Positions 1 through 9,802 of a stretch of DNA of 43,120 nt are shown here, in pieces (positions within the stretch are counted from its first letter, which is position 1; each line of letters begins with the position of its first letter). Source of the stretch: Candidatus Pacearchaeota archaeon (GTDB lineage: Archaea > Nanobdellota > Nanobdellia > Pacearchaeales > GW2011-AR1); NCBI GenBank assembly GCA_017609085.1, contig JAFCEO010000004.1, positions 1-43,120 of the forward strand, in the 5' to 3' direction. The notes under the pieces are model-generated. The model was not told the origin of the DNA and did no database searches. It saw only the letters and a program-made list of their open reading frames with translations. The position numbers and the translations under genes are program-made.

Positions 1-2
1 AA

Positions 3-164
3 GGAAATAAAGGAAAATATGATTCATTAAAATTTTCATGGGAATTTGATAAAGGTGAAGCTGGCATATATGTTAAAAAAGGATTTATAGGAGCAAATTT
101 CACTTGGGATTTTGCAACCCCTGGGAAACATTTTGCTGACTTAACTGTAGATTATGAAGGATAA
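3..164 (+). CDS. 3' end of a secreted/surface protein with PKD-like C-terminus (partial, begins before window)
   Basis: Open frame from window edge ending ...KKGFIGANFTWDFATPGKHFADLTVDYEG*; WDFxxPGxHxxxLTV resembles a PKD strand pattern. Confidence 0.5.
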   Translation, partial: GNKGKYDSLKFSWEFDKGEAGIYVKKGFIGANFTWDFATPGKHFADLTVDYEG

Positions 165-203
165 ATAAATACATAATAAGAAAGAAAAGATTTATAAACA
201 AAA

Positions 204-1067
204 ATGAGTTTTAAAAATAAAATGAGGTGGAAAAGTTTAACAGTTTTTTTAATAATATTCTTAATTTCATTTAATGGTGTTAAAGGCATTTCTTCTTCAA
301 CCTCCACAGAATTTTCAATATCAGGATATGAAGAATGTGTGGAGGGGGGAAGCAGGTGGTATGATGAAAATGGAGTAGAGCGTATTACAACAGTGGAAGA
401 TTGGACGGCTTGTTATGGTAAAGATGAAATTGCTGGAAATGCTGATGATTGCTGCCCTGTAGGATATGGTTGTGTTGAAGGAGAAAAACCTGGTTGTGTG
501 CCTGGAAAAGGCGTGGAAGAATGTATGGATATAGGAAGCTGTTCTGATTATACCACGCAAGAAGATTGCGAAAATGATATATGCATGGTTGGAGTAGCAG
601 GAGGAAGAGGAGAAGGAACAGATATTTGCGGAAGTGTGATTTGTTATGATTACAACGGAGAAATAATATGCCAAACAATAAGAGATGACTCCTGCAGATG
701 TGAATGGAAAGATGGAGAATGTCGGTTGGCATATGACGTAAGCGAATCTAGTGGTGGGGGCCACAAATTTACATGTTCCAAGAAGTATAGCTCAACAGCA
801 TGTGTAGAAGGAAGAATGGAAGTGAGTTGGGTAGCAACTGTAGAATGGGATCTTGAACCTCCAGAAGAAGAGAAACTATCCATACTTCAAAGCGCAGGGT
901 GTGTTGATGGAGGACCAGTGACAAGGATGTGTGGAAGGTCCCTCATTGCTCTCAGTTTCTTTAAAATAACAAATTTGATAATTGCTATTCTTATTATAGG
1001 GATAATTTATATTATTTGGATTTCTAAAAAAGAAAGAAAGAAAAAAATAAAAAAGAAGAAAAAATAA
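204..1067 (+). CDS. Cys-rich secreted protein with signal peptide, about 20 Cys and a C-terminal TM plus Lys-rich tail
   Basis: 287 aa ORF; TATA-like aagatttataaa upstream; signal peptide (MRWKSLTVFLIIFLISFNGVKG), TM near C-terminus (NLIIAILIIGIIYIIWI). Start may be the internal ATG at 222. Confidence 0.75.
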   Translation: MSFKNKMRWKSLTVFLIIFLISFNGVKGISSSTSTEFSISGYEECVEGGSRWYDENGVERITTVEDWTACYGKDEIAGNADDCCPVGYGCVEGEKPGCVPGKGVEECMDIGSCSDYTTQEDCENDICMVGVAGGRGEGTDICGSVICYDYNGEIICQTIRDDSCRCEWKDGECRLAYDVSESSGGGHKFTCSKKYSSTACVEGRMEVSWVATVEWDLEPPEEEKLSILQSAGCVDGGPVTRMCGRSLIALSFFKITNLIIAILIIGIIYIIWISKKERKKKIKKKKK

Positions 1068-1147
1068 TTTATCAAATTATAACATTATAAGAAAGACTTC
1101 ACTTTAAGTAATATTTATAAATATAATTATTCTTTTTGGATTATAAA

Positions 1148-3835
1148 ATGAGGTGGAAAATCTTAGTAATATTGATTATTCTTATTGGAATAAATACTGT
1201 ATCAGCATCTTTTTTAGTAGGAAACATTAATATAGAGGAAAATTATGCGCCGTTAACTAGTTTAAGGGGATGGATTAATTTTAGCTTAAAAAATGAAGCA
1301 GGAGACTCTTTATTAAAAGCTTTTGATAGCAATATAACGCTTCTGGATTTTTTAAATGAAGGAGGGGCAAAATATAGTTGTGTTCCACTAGATTGTGGAA
1401 AAGGTTATGAGAGTTTAAATGAAATAGAGTCGTTTTCTTTAAATTTCGGAGAAAGCAAAATTGTAGGGTTAAAGTTAAATGGAAACCTCACAGATGATCC
1501 GATAACTGACATATCATTTCAAGTTACAAGTACTGCTCAACAAACCTGTTATAACCCTTTGCAAATAGACTTTCTAAATGATGGAATAGATTGGTATTTT
1601 TTAAAATCAGCTCATATTTTTACTTGCCCCGAAGAAAGTGGATGTTTTAAGAAAGAAGAAGCAAACGAAGAATTTGAAATAACTTCATTTCCTTTATGCG
1701 AAAAAATAACATTTGAACCTTACTCTTCATTCGAAATAGGCGCAAACATAACAAATACAAGTTCAGAATCTGCAGAATTTGAAATGTTGGTCCTGGACGA
1801 AAATCTTAATGAAGTCTCAAGTTGTACTTTTTCCACTCAAGGAAGTGGAAAAAAAAGTTGTGTTATTATCCCCAATTTAACAGAAAGAAAAGATTTTTTT
1901 GTGTGTATAAAAACTTCTTCCTCAAATTATGATGGGCTATACAAAATTGAAGCAGAAAGTAACGAACCTTGTGGCTTTTTTAAAAATTTGAATAACGGCT
2001 TCACAAAAGATTATGATATTTTTGTTAAAGGAAGCAAGTACAAAGAAATTGGAAGTTTTTTAATGAATGATGATGAATTTAAAAAATTTAATGACCAAAG
2101 TTTAATAGGTTACTTAAATGAATATCTTTATGATAAGTATAATTACGACTGTCAAGAAGGATGTATTATACCAATCAAGTTCTTATCTGGAAAACAACAA
2201 ACAATAACTCTCTCTAATATAAGTCTAAGATATAATACAATTTCGGGACCTACATCCACTTCCAGAGTTTATGATGTTGTTGAAACTTCTGTAAAAATCA
2301 ATATGGAGTTTCAGAAATTAGATTTGAAAAAAGCTAATTTAAATGTCCCCTCTGCAATAGGTAGCTATATGGCGAAAATTTATTTGAATAATGAATTACT
2401 GGGGAGTCAAAAAATAAATGTGAGTAATTTTATTAAAATTGAGGGTATAAATATCCGAGAAGTGCCAGCTGCTATACCTGTCAAGTTCATTGTTTATGTA
2501 TCTGAAAATGCTACTAAATATAAATGGGACTTCGGTGACGGGACAATAGAAGAAACAGAAATAAATGAAATTTTTCATACATATTCTTCACTTGGTAATT
2601 ATACGCTTAGAATAGAAGTTGAAAACAATCTTGGAAAATCGAGTGAAGTATTTTACATAAATGTAAAAAGTCCTAAAAATGAAATTAAAAACGCATTCGG
2701 AATTAAGAGAAAAAAATTAAATGAAACCCTAGAAGATTTGGAGAGTATAACAGGATGGTATAAATCGGAGATAAAGAAAGTGGCAGACTTAGAGAGTATT
2801 AAAATTGAATTAGACAATTTAGAAAAACAATATGAAATTGCTTCATCACCTGAAGATTATGTTGAAATAATGAGTAATTTAATAAAAATAGAAGTTCCTT
2901 CTTTAAGAGTAAATCAAAACCATATGGAAGATTATTTTCTAAATAAAGACTATATAAACTTAAATTATTTAGAAGAATTTGTTGGGAAGAAAGTAGAAAA
3001 TGCAGAAGAATACAAGAATGCCCTTTTAAAGTGGTTTAGTGATAATATTGACATAGATATAGAAAGCAAAAATTATTTTTTAAATTATAATGACAAAGAA
3101 ACGCCTTTGTTAACTGTTTTCACATTAAAAATAAAACCGAAACAAGAAACAGATGAGTCGTATTTAATTATAGATAAAAGTTATGACGAGATAATCTTCA
3201 ATCCAAATCAAGACTATAATGAAAAAGTAATAAAATCAGGAACAATAATAACTTTCCCTGAACTTAAAGAAGAAAAGGTCATTGAATTTATCCTCCCAGA
3301 AAAAATCGAGATTGTAGAGCTTCCTTTTTATATTTCTCCAAGGATTTCTGAATTGTCTGACTTTGGAGTTGGAGAAGGAAAAATTGAACCTTGTGATTAT
3401 GATGGAAGATGTGAGAAAGATTTAGGAGAAACTTCTGAAAACTGTCCTTCTGATTGCGGACCGTGGAAAAAAACCGCACTTTATTTAGCTATTTTGTTAT
3501 TTGTAGCTTTTATAGTTTACATTATACTGCAAGAATGGTATAAAAGATATTATGAAAGCCATTTATTCAGAAATAGAAATGATTTATTCAACTTAGTAAA
3601 TTTTATAAGCAATGCTCTACGTCAAGGTTTAGAAAAAAAAGAGATAATTAGAAAATTGAAAAAGCATGGATGGAGCGGGGAGCAGATAGTTTATGCTTTC
3701 AAAAAAGTCCAGGGAAAAAGAACAGGGATGTGGGAAATTCCGATTTTTAGATATTGGGAAAAGAAAAAGTTAAAAGAAGAAATTGAAAAAAGACAACGAA
3801 TAATAATAAAAAGCCCACCCCAACAAATAAAATAA
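1148..3835 (+). CDS. Large secreted protein with PKD domain, Cys-rich CDYDGRCEKDLGETSENCPSDC module, C-terminal TM and cytosolic helical domain
   Basis: ORF track starts at TTG 1136; ATG 1148 gives signal peptide MRWKILVILIILIGINTVSA. PKD motif KYKWDFGDGTIEETEINEIFHTYSSLGNYTLRIEV. Confidence 0.85.
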   Translation: MRWKILVILIILIGINTVSASFLVGNINIEENYAPLTSLRGWINFSLKNEAGDSLLKAFDSNITLLDFLNEGGAKYSCVPLDCGKGYESLNEIESFSLNFGESKIVGLKLNGNLTDDPITDISFQVTSTAQQTCYNPLQIDFLNDGIDWYFLKSAHIFTCPEESGCFKKEEANEEFEITSFPLCEKITFEPYSSFEIGANITNTSSESAEFEMLVLDENLNEVSSCTFSTQGSGKKSCVIIPNLTERKDFFVCIKTSSSNYDGLYKIEAESNEPCGFFKNLNNGFTKDYDIFVKGSKYKEIGSFLMNDDEFKKFNDQSLIGYLNEYLYDKYNYDCQEGCIIPIKFLSGKQQTITLSNISLRYNTISGPTSTSRVYDVVETSVKINMEFQKLDLKKANLNVPSAIGSYMAKIYLNNELLGSQKINVSNFIKIEGINIREVPAAIPVKFIVYVSENATKYKWDFGDGTIEETEINEIFHTYSSLGNYTLRIEVENNLGKSSEVFYINVKSPKNEIKNAFGIKRKKLNETLEDLESITGWYKSEIKKVADLESIKIELDNLEKQYEIASSPEDYVEIMSNLIKIEVPSLRVNQNHMEDYFLNKDYINLNYLEEFVGKKVENAEEYKNALLKWFSDNIDIDIESKNYFLNYNDKETPLLTVFTLKIKPKQETDESYLIIDKSYDEIIFNPNQDYNEKVIKSGTIITFPELKEEKVIEFILPEKIEIVELPFYISPRISELSDFGVGEGKIEPCDYDGRCEKDLGETSENCPSDCGPWKKTALYLAILLFVAFIVYIILQEWYKRYYESHLFRNRNDLFNLVNFISNALRQGLEKKEIIRKLKKHGWSGEQIVYAFKKVQGKRTGMWEIPIFRYWEKKKLKEEIEKRQRIIIKSPPQQIK

Positions 3836-3936
3836 TCAGAATTTTAATAAATGAGATTATAATAAAATTAACAAAGCAAAATTTATAAACTAATTTTCTT
3901 TTTAAAAAAAGAAAACGTGGAACGAGTTTTAAAAAG

Positions 3937-4575
3937 ATGATAAGAATAATAAGAAATTTCGTAAAAAGAATTTTTTCTGGGATATTTAAAGGTAAAAAAG
4001 AAATAAGTTTAGGTTTCTATGGGCCTCCAAATGCAGGAAAAACTTCTCTTGCCAATAGAATATGTAAAGACTGGACAGGAGAGGAAATAGGACAAGTAAG
4101 TAAAATACCTCACGAAACAAGAAGTGTACAGTTTAAAGAAAAAGTAGAAATAGAATATAAAGGCAAAAAACTTACGTTTAAAATTGTTGATACTCCGGGC
4201 ATTGCAACAAAAATAGATTATGAAGATTTTATGAAATTTAAACTTAAGAAAAAAGATGCTCAAAAGAGAGCAAAAGAGGCCACCCAAGGGGTAGTGGACG
4301 CTATAAAATGGTTAGATGATATGGATGCTGTAATTGTTGTTTTAGATTCTACTAAAAATCCCTATAGCCAAGTTAATATAACGATTATCGGAAATTTAGT
4401 AGCTAGAAAAATACCTGTATTAATCGTTGGAAATAAGATAGATTTAAGAAAAAGCGATTTAAAGAGAGTTGAAGCGGCATTTCCAGAATATGAAGTAGTT
4501 GGAATTTCAGCGAAATACGGCAAGAACATGGAAGAATTTTACGAATCTCTTTTTAGATTGGCAAAAAAAGCTTAA
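3937..4575 (+). CDS. Era/Obg-like small GTPase (archaeal)
   Basis: GPPNAGKTSL (P-loop), DTPGIA (G3), GNKID (G4), SAK (G5). Confidence 0.85.
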   Translation: MIRIIRNFVKRIFSGIFKGKKEISLGFYGPPNAGKTSLANRICKDWTGEEIGQVSKIPHETRSVQFKEKVEIEYKGKKLTFKIVDTPGIATKIDYEDFMKFKLKKKDAQKRAKEATQGVVDAIKWLDDMDAVIVVLDSTKNPYSQVNITIIGNLVARKIPVLIVGNKIDLRKSDLKRVEAAFPEYEVVGISAKYGKNMEEFYESLFRLAKKA

Positions 4576-4609
4576 AAATAAATCTAAAAGTTAAATTCGA
4601 AAAAAGAAG

Positions 4610-5008
4610 ATGGTGAAGAAAAAAAATAAAAAAGTAAAAGGCTTAACAATCCAGTTTATACCCTTCGCTGAAATAGAAAATTTAGAAAGTGGAGAAAGGA
4701 TCAGAAAAATATTGGATATAATCTTGGGAAATAAGATAATTATTCTGCAAGGAAAATTGCTACCTGAAGAAGAAACCAGATTAATAGAAGATACCATGGC
4801 AATGGTTGGACATGTCAAAAATTTTAAAGGAATCGAGCTTGCAGTCTTAAATCCTAGTCTTGATGATAAAGGGTTTTTTGAAAAAATGAAGCATAATCTT
4901 GCTCGTGTTTTGGGAGCTCAAGAAGCAATAACAATAATTGGACCTGCTTCTATTGTAAGAGAAATGAAAAGAAATCCAAAAAAAGTGGAAATACTAATGA
5001 ACAAATAA
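4610..5008 (+). CDS. DUF2073-family archaeal protein
   Basis: 132 aa ORF with the ILQGKLLPEEETRLIEDTM / GPASIVREMKRNP pattern, adjacent to Era-like GTPase and Zn-ribbon protein as in other archaea (from memory). Confidence 0.65.
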   Translation: MVKKKNKKVKGLTIQFIPFAEIENLESGERIRKILDIILGNKIIILQGKLLPEEETRLIEDTMAMVGHVKNFKGIELAVLNPSLDDKGFFEKMKHNLARVLGAQEAITIIGPASIVREMKRNPKKVEILMNK

Positions 5009-5133
5009 CAAAGCATAGAATTCTGAAAAAATAATTTAAAGAGAGAATAAAGAGATACAGCAGGAAAATTTATATATGTTCATTCCTTGAATCATTTAAT
5101 TATATTTTTGTATTTGATATAAAAGATGAAAAA

Positions 5134-5544
5134 TTGAAAATGCCGCACCAATGTGTTCATTGTGGAAAGATGTATGAAGATGCAGCTTCTGAATTGCTAA
5201 AGGGATGCAGTTGTGGAAGCCACTTTTTCTTTTTTGTTAAAGAAAAACAATTAGAAGAGCTTAAAAAGAAAACTATTGAATTAGATGAGGTAAATAAAAA
5301 ACAAGTAGAGAAAGATATCAGAGAAATGATTGGACTGGAAGAAGAAAAAGAAATTCCAGTTATCTTGGATTTAGAATCGATAAGAACTGCCGGTCCCGGA
5401 AAATTTGAAATAGATTTAGTTAATTTATTTTTAAAAAACCGCCCACTCATATACAAATTAGAAGAAGGAAAGTATATTATAGATTTAGCTTCAACATTAA
5501 AAGCGAGTACAGATGTGATAAAAAAGAAAACCAAAAAAAAATGA
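5134..5544 (+). CDS. Zn-ribbon protein (DUF2072-like)
   Basis: N-terminal MPHQCVHCGKMY...GCSCGS zinc-ribbon; third gene of GTPase cluster. Likely start is ATG at 5140. Confidence 0.65.
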   Translation: MKMPHQCVHCGKMYEDAASELLKGCSCGSHFFFFVKEKQLEELKKKTIELDEVNKKQVEKDIREMIGLEEEKEIPVILDLESIRTAGPGKFEIDLVNLFLKNRPLIYKLEEGKYIIDLASTLKASTDVIKKKTKKK

Positions 5545-5551
5545 GATAAAG

Positions 5552-6796
5552 ATGGAAAAAATAAAAGAGGTTCTTAAAAAAGAAAGAGAGCTTATTAAGC
5601 TTGAAGAAAAAGAGAAAGAGAAAATAAACAAAGAAACTGAAAAATTTGTTCGAGAATTAGAGAAAGAAATAAAAAATAAGAAAATTAAAGCAGATGTTTT
5701 TATAGGAGGTAGTTTGGCTAAAGACACTTTAATAAAGAAAGATAAGTATGATATTGATATTTTCGTCAGATTTGATGAAAGTTACGATGATAAAAAAATC
5801 TCTGACATTCTTGGAAAAATTTTAAAAAAAGCAAAAAGAATCCCTGGCTCAAGAAACTACTTTCAAATCGAAAAGGACAAAATTATCTTCGAGGTAATTC
5901 CTGTTCTAAAAATAAATAAGCCTGAAGAAGCAAAGAATATCACGGACCTAAGTTATTTTCATGTCAATTATATAAAAAATAAAATAAAGAAGAATAAAAA
6001 ATTGGCAGACGAAATAAAATTGGCTAAGAGTTTTTGTTATGCTCAAAACTGCTATGGCGCTGAATCTTATATAAAAGGATTTTCTGGTTATGCTCTAGAA
6101 TTATTAGTTAGCTATTATGGCAGTTTCTTGAAATTTATTAAGGCTGTAAAAGATAAAAAACAGGTGATTATCGATCCCTCAAAATTTTACAAAAATAAAA
6201 AAGAAGTAATGTTGGAATTAAATGAAGCAAAATTACAAAGCCCAATAATTTTTATAGACCCAACATTTAGAGAAAGAAACGCCTTGGCTGCTCTATCTTA
6301 CGAAACTTTTAAAAAATTTCAAGAAGCATGCAAAGATTTTTTAAAAAATCCCTCTCTTAAGTTTTTTAAAAAACAAGAGTTAGAAAAACAACTAAGAAAA
6401 AAACATAAAAATTTGATAATTGTAATGGCCAAAACAAATAGGCAAAAAGGGGATATTGCCGGAAGCAAGTTAAAAAAGTTTTACGAATTTCTTTGTTGTA
6501 AGGCTAAGAAATATTTCGAAATAAAGGTAAAAGAGTTTGAATATATAGAAAATAAAAACATCGGGAAAATTTATCTGTCTTTAAAAAAAAGAAAGAAGAT
6601 TATTCTTTCTGGACCTCCAATAACAGCAGTAGAACATCTTGCAAGATTTAAAAAGAAACATGAAAATTGCTTTATAAGGAATAAAAGAGCTTATGCTACA
6701 GAAAAAGAAATAAGTTTTAATGAATTTTTAAAAAGATTAAGAAAAGAAGAAGCTATTAAGGAAATGGGAATAACTAATATAAAATTAATTAGATAA
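5552..6796 (+). CDS. cca: Archaeal class I CCA-adding tRNA nucleotidyltransferase
   Basis: GGSLAKDTLIKKDKYDIDIFVRF nucleotidyltransferase signature, ITDLSYFHVNYI, GAESYIKGFSGYALELL. Confidence 0.88.
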   Translation: MEKIKEVLKKERELIKLEEKEKEKINKETEKFVRELEKEIKNKKIKADVFIGGSLAKDTLIKKDKYDIDIFVRFDESYDDKKISDILGKILKKAKRIPGSRNYFQIEKDKIIFEVIPVLKINKPEEAKNITDLSYFHVNYIKNKIKKNKKLADEIKLAKSFCYAQNCYGAESYIKGFSGYALELLVSYYGSFLKFIKAVKDKKQVIIDPSKFYKNKKEVMLELNEAKLQSPIIFIDPTFRERNALAALSYETFKKFQEACKDFLKNPSLKFFKKQELEKQLRKKHKNLIIVMAKTNRQKGDIAGSKLKKFYEFLCCKAKKYFEIKVKEFEYIENKNIGKIYLSLKKRKKIILSGPPITAVEHLARFKKKHENCFIRNKRAYATEKEISFNEFLKRLRKEEAIKEMGITNIKLIR

Positions 6797-6819
6797 TCTA
6801 TAAAAATAAAAAGGAAATT

Positions 6820-7596
6820 TTATTTGTTTTTCCAAGCCTGCTCAAACATATAAGCAAGAGAATTCCCAAAAAAGTTTGAGTTTATCCAGAGAGCAAGCTC
6901 ATCTTCATTAGAATTTGAAAGTGTAAAAAGAACTTGCTCTTTATCTACAATGAAAAATTTAGCATTAATATCAATTTTTTGAGCATTAATTTTAAATTTG
7001 TTATTTATTTTTTTAATTTCTTTTTCATCTCCAGATAAAGCTATTTTTGTATTTACTTTTTTTCTATTCAAATTTGAAAAAAGAGACGAGAAGAGTCTTG
7101 ATTTTTCATTTACTTCTTCTGCCGTGGTACATATAATAACTTCCTTTTTAGCCCCTTCAAGAAGTTCTCTTAAGTGATTAAATACATTTGTCTTTCCTTT
7201 TATAGCCCCACTTAAATTTTGATGCTTGATTGGTTCTATTCCATTATTATAAAGTTCTTGAAGTTCTGCATATTCTCTTGTTTCTTTTAAATTAGAAAGA
7301 AGTTCAAGATTCTCTTTTGCTCTTCTTAAAGTATCTGTTTTAAGTTTTTCTATAACTGTTGTCGGCTTAACAGCCATGTATTTAACTGGTTTTCCAACCT
7401 TAATTATTGCAAATCCTCTTTTCTCTAAACTTTCGAGAACATCATAAGTTCTACTTCTTGGAACTCCGCTCAATTCTGCAATTTCTCCTGCTGAAGCTAC
7501 TCCTTGGCTCAGTAAAGCCAACCATACTTTAGTTTCGTAAATGTTCAAGTTAAAATATTCCTTTATTTTTTTAACAAGCTCTTGTTTAATCATCAT
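6820..7596 (-). CDS. TrmB-family transcriptional regulator
   Basis: HTH: YETKVWLALLSQGVASAGEIAELSGVPRSRTYDVLESLEKRGFA; C-terminal TrmB/PLD-like sensor region. Confidence 0.88.
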   Translation of the reverse strand: MMIKQELVKKIKEYFNLNIYETKVWLALLSQGVASAGEIAELSGVPRSRTYDVLESLEKRGFAIIKVGKPVKYMAVKPTTVIEKLKTDTLRRAKENLELLSNLKETREYAELQELYNNGIEPIKHQNLSGAIKGKTNVFNHLRELLEGAKKEVIICTTAEEVNEKSRLFSSLFSNLNRKKVNTKIALSGDEKEIKKINNKFKINAQKIDINAKFFIVDKEQVLFTLSNSNEDELALWINSNFFGNSLAYMFEQAWKNK

Positions 7597-7921
7597 CTTT
7601 CCTCCTCTGAATAGAGTATTCTGTATTTTCGAGTTTTTTTAAAACATTATATAGATAGTTTACATCCCCCTTGTAATCAAGAAGTTTAAATCTCAAAATT
7701 TCTGGTTCGAAACTATTGTGTGAAGAAATAGTTATATTTTCTTCAAGAATTTCTGACAATTTAGCTATGTCAGAAGGAATGGAAATTGACCCTGTTTTTT
7801 TCTTTACCCTTAACTCTAAATCTTCAGATAAGAAAGGGTGGTCTCTTACAAGTTCCTTCGCAGATTTTAGTTTCCCTTCACAAACGAGATTTATAAATTC
7901 AAAATATATTCTATCTTCCAT
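7586..7921 (-). CDS. Hypothetical protein, translationally coupled to TrmB-like gene (11-nt overlap)
   Basis: 111 aa ORF, same strand, overlaps start of TrmB gene, TATA-like promoter on minus strand near 7957. Confidence 0.6.
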   Translation of the reverse strand: MEDRIYFEFINLVCEGKLKSAKELVRDHPFLSEDLELRVKKKTGSISIPSDIAKLSEILEENITISSHNSFEPEILRFKLLDYKGDVNYLYNVLKKLENTEYSIQRRKDDD

Positions 7922-8044
7922 TTTAATTTTTACTACTTATCTTAAAGAAAAAACCTTTATAAATCTTTCTATTTTGTTATTACTAAATAATTAATACAAT
8001 AAAAAGGTTTAAATACTCTAATTTCCGTTGAAAAACGAGAAAAA

Positions 8045-8518
8045 ATGAACTATCTTAAAATTTTATCTTATATTTTGGTATTTTTAATAGGATTTATAAG
8101 CTGTGCGTTTCTTTCTTTTTCAAAAATAGAGATTCCCCTTGGTTTTAATTTTTCTTCAGAACTAGAAACTCCGGGGGACTGGATAAAAGATAGCCAGATA
8201 CATATTTATGAAAATGCAATTGTTATTGATGTAGAAAATGCTTCTCTCGGCAGATACGCGGCTACAGGAAGTATGAAACCTGTTTTAGATGAAAATAGCA
8301 ATGGAATAAGAATTAAGCCAAAATCTGAGAAAGATATAAAAGTAGGAGATATTGTTACATTTGAACAAAATGACATAATGATCATTCATAGAGTTGTGGA
8401 AATAAGAGAAGATGAGGAAGGAGTTTATTTTATAACAAAAGGAGACAATAATAATATTGTAGATGGAAAAATAAGATTTAAAGATATCAAATATGTTACA
8501 ATAGGTGTTCTTTGGTAA
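8045..8518 (+). CDS. Signal peptidase I (S26, archaeal/ER type)
   Basis: N-terminal TM, ATGSMKPVL, DIVTFEQNDIMIIHRVVEI, FITKGDNNN. Confidence 0.88.
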   Translation: MNYLKILSYILVFLIGFISCAFLSFSKIEIPLGFNFSSELETPGDWIKDSQIHIYENAIVIDVENASLGRYAATGSMKPVLDENSNGIRIKPKSEKDIKVGDIVTFEQNDIMIIHRVVEIREDEEGVYFITKGDNNNIVDGKIRFKDIKYVTIGVLW

Positions 8519-8525
8519 ATAGGCT

Positions 8526-9434
8526 TCAAAGCTGTAAAATCCAGCTTAAGAGCATACCTGCAAAAATTCCTGCGGTTAAAAAGGGCATTGCTGGATAAAA
8601 TTTTCCTTTTTTTGATTTTGTAAACAGGATAAATAATGAGAGGGTTGCTCCAAAAGTTATTAACAAAGCTGAAGCCAATCCAAAACTTCTAAGGAAAATT
8701 CCCGAAGCAACTATTGGAAAAACAATATCTCCTCCTCCAAGAATAGCTAAACTTACCCTAATCCTTTTTTTCTTCAAGACTTTTTCAGGAATTTTATTTT
8801 TGTACTTCTGTCTTAATAATTTGATTTTGTCTCTTTCTTTTTTGCCTAAATAAGGGACAAAAAAACCTGCAAAAATTTTGAGCTGATTGATTTGAAATTT
8901 CGCCATCTTTTGCATGAATCCAGAATGCCAAACAGCATAAATGTCATATATGGAAATGAATAAAAGAAGAAGAATTATTGTCCAGATATTTAAAATAGGA
9001 ACGAAAACAGCAGCCATTCCAGGATAAATCAAAAGTTCAGTAAGATTATGCACAAATAGATTTTGTTTAAAAATTTTTAAAAAGGCTAAAGGAAAAGCAA
9101 TTAAAATTGCAACAATAGATGCAAAAGGAATCTTAAAACAAAAGAGTAAACTGTTAAAAGTTATGCCGAGAGCTAAAATAACAACTGTAAAGAACCATAA
9201 TTTTAAAAAAAGTATGGCCCTTATTTTACTTAATAAGAAAATTAAAGATATTGCTATTGCAAATGCTATTATTATTGATACTATAGAAGTTTCTGGCTTT
9301 ACTTCTGGGGGCTCCATTCCATAAGGCAATCCTCTTTCTTCAGAAAGATAAGACTTTACAACAGCTAACCCAATCAACTGCGTTATTAAAAACATAATTA
9401 AAAGAATAATCGTTATCTTCCAAGTATGTTTCAT
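8526..9434 (-). CDS. Presenilin-like A22 intramembrane aspartic protease
   Basis: Multi-TM; ISIYDIYAV (YD motif), LGGGDIVFP (GxGD motif), YPAMPFL (PAL-like). Start set to MKHTWK with upstream aaaggagga. Confidence 0.85.
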   Translation of the reverse strand: MKHTWKITIILLIMFLITQLIGLAVVKSYLSEERGLPYGMEPPEVKPETSIVSIIIAFAIAISLIFLLSKIRAILFLKLWFFTVVILALGITFNSLLFCFKIPFASIVAILIAFPLAFLKIFKQNLFVHNLTELLIYPGMAAVFVPILNIWTIILLLLFISIYDIYAVWHSGFMQKMAKFQINQLKIFAGFFVPYLGKKERDKIKLLRQKYKNKIPEKVLKKKRIRVSLAILGGGDIVFPIVASGIFLRSFGLASALLITFGATLSLFILFTKSKKGKFYPAMPFLTAGIFAGMLLSWILQL

Positions 9435-9579
9435 TGTTCCTCCTTTATCTATTCGATTATATGTAGAAAAGATGGTTTTTAAATATACTGGAAATAGTTG
9501 TTGCAATTTTGTCCTCCCTCAAAACAAAAAATTTATATATTTCTTTTTTTAAAGATATAAGAAAAAGAGGAAAATTCAA

Positions 9580-9801
9580 ATGAAAAAATCTCAGGCAAAC
9601 ATTATAACAGTAGTTTTACTAATTATGATTGCTTTAATATCCGTTATTATAGTTTGGAATGTCGTTAGACCTTTAATCAAAAAATCTGTAAGTAAAATAG
9701 GGACAGAAGCTTTTACTGTTTCTTTAGAAATTAAAAATGTTGAATTATTCGTTGATGGAGGAGCAAAAATAACAGTAAAAAGAAAGAGAAGACGGTTATG
9801 A
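9580..9801 (+). pseudogene. N-terminal (type IV pilin-like) fragment of a probable pilin-LamG protein, frameshifted
   Basis: MKKSQANIITVVLLIMIALISVIIVWNVV pilin-like N-terminus; frame ends abruptly in TVKRKRRRL*. Confidence 0.7.
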
Positions 9802-9802
9802 A

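Noticed and set aside
321-764. Minus-strand ORFs opposite the Cys-rich gene, and many similar antisense ORFs in the track (e.g. 4009-4287, 13153-13446, 23376-23831, 34206-34772)
   Set aside because: Low-complexity Phe/Ser/Ile-rich translations antisense to strong coding genes; expected by-product of AT-rich sequence.
3894-3915. Hairpin ttttctttttaaaaaaagaaaa upstream of the GTPase gene
   Set aside because: Made of A/T runs and straddles the expected TSS, so unlikely to form as RNA; probably chance.
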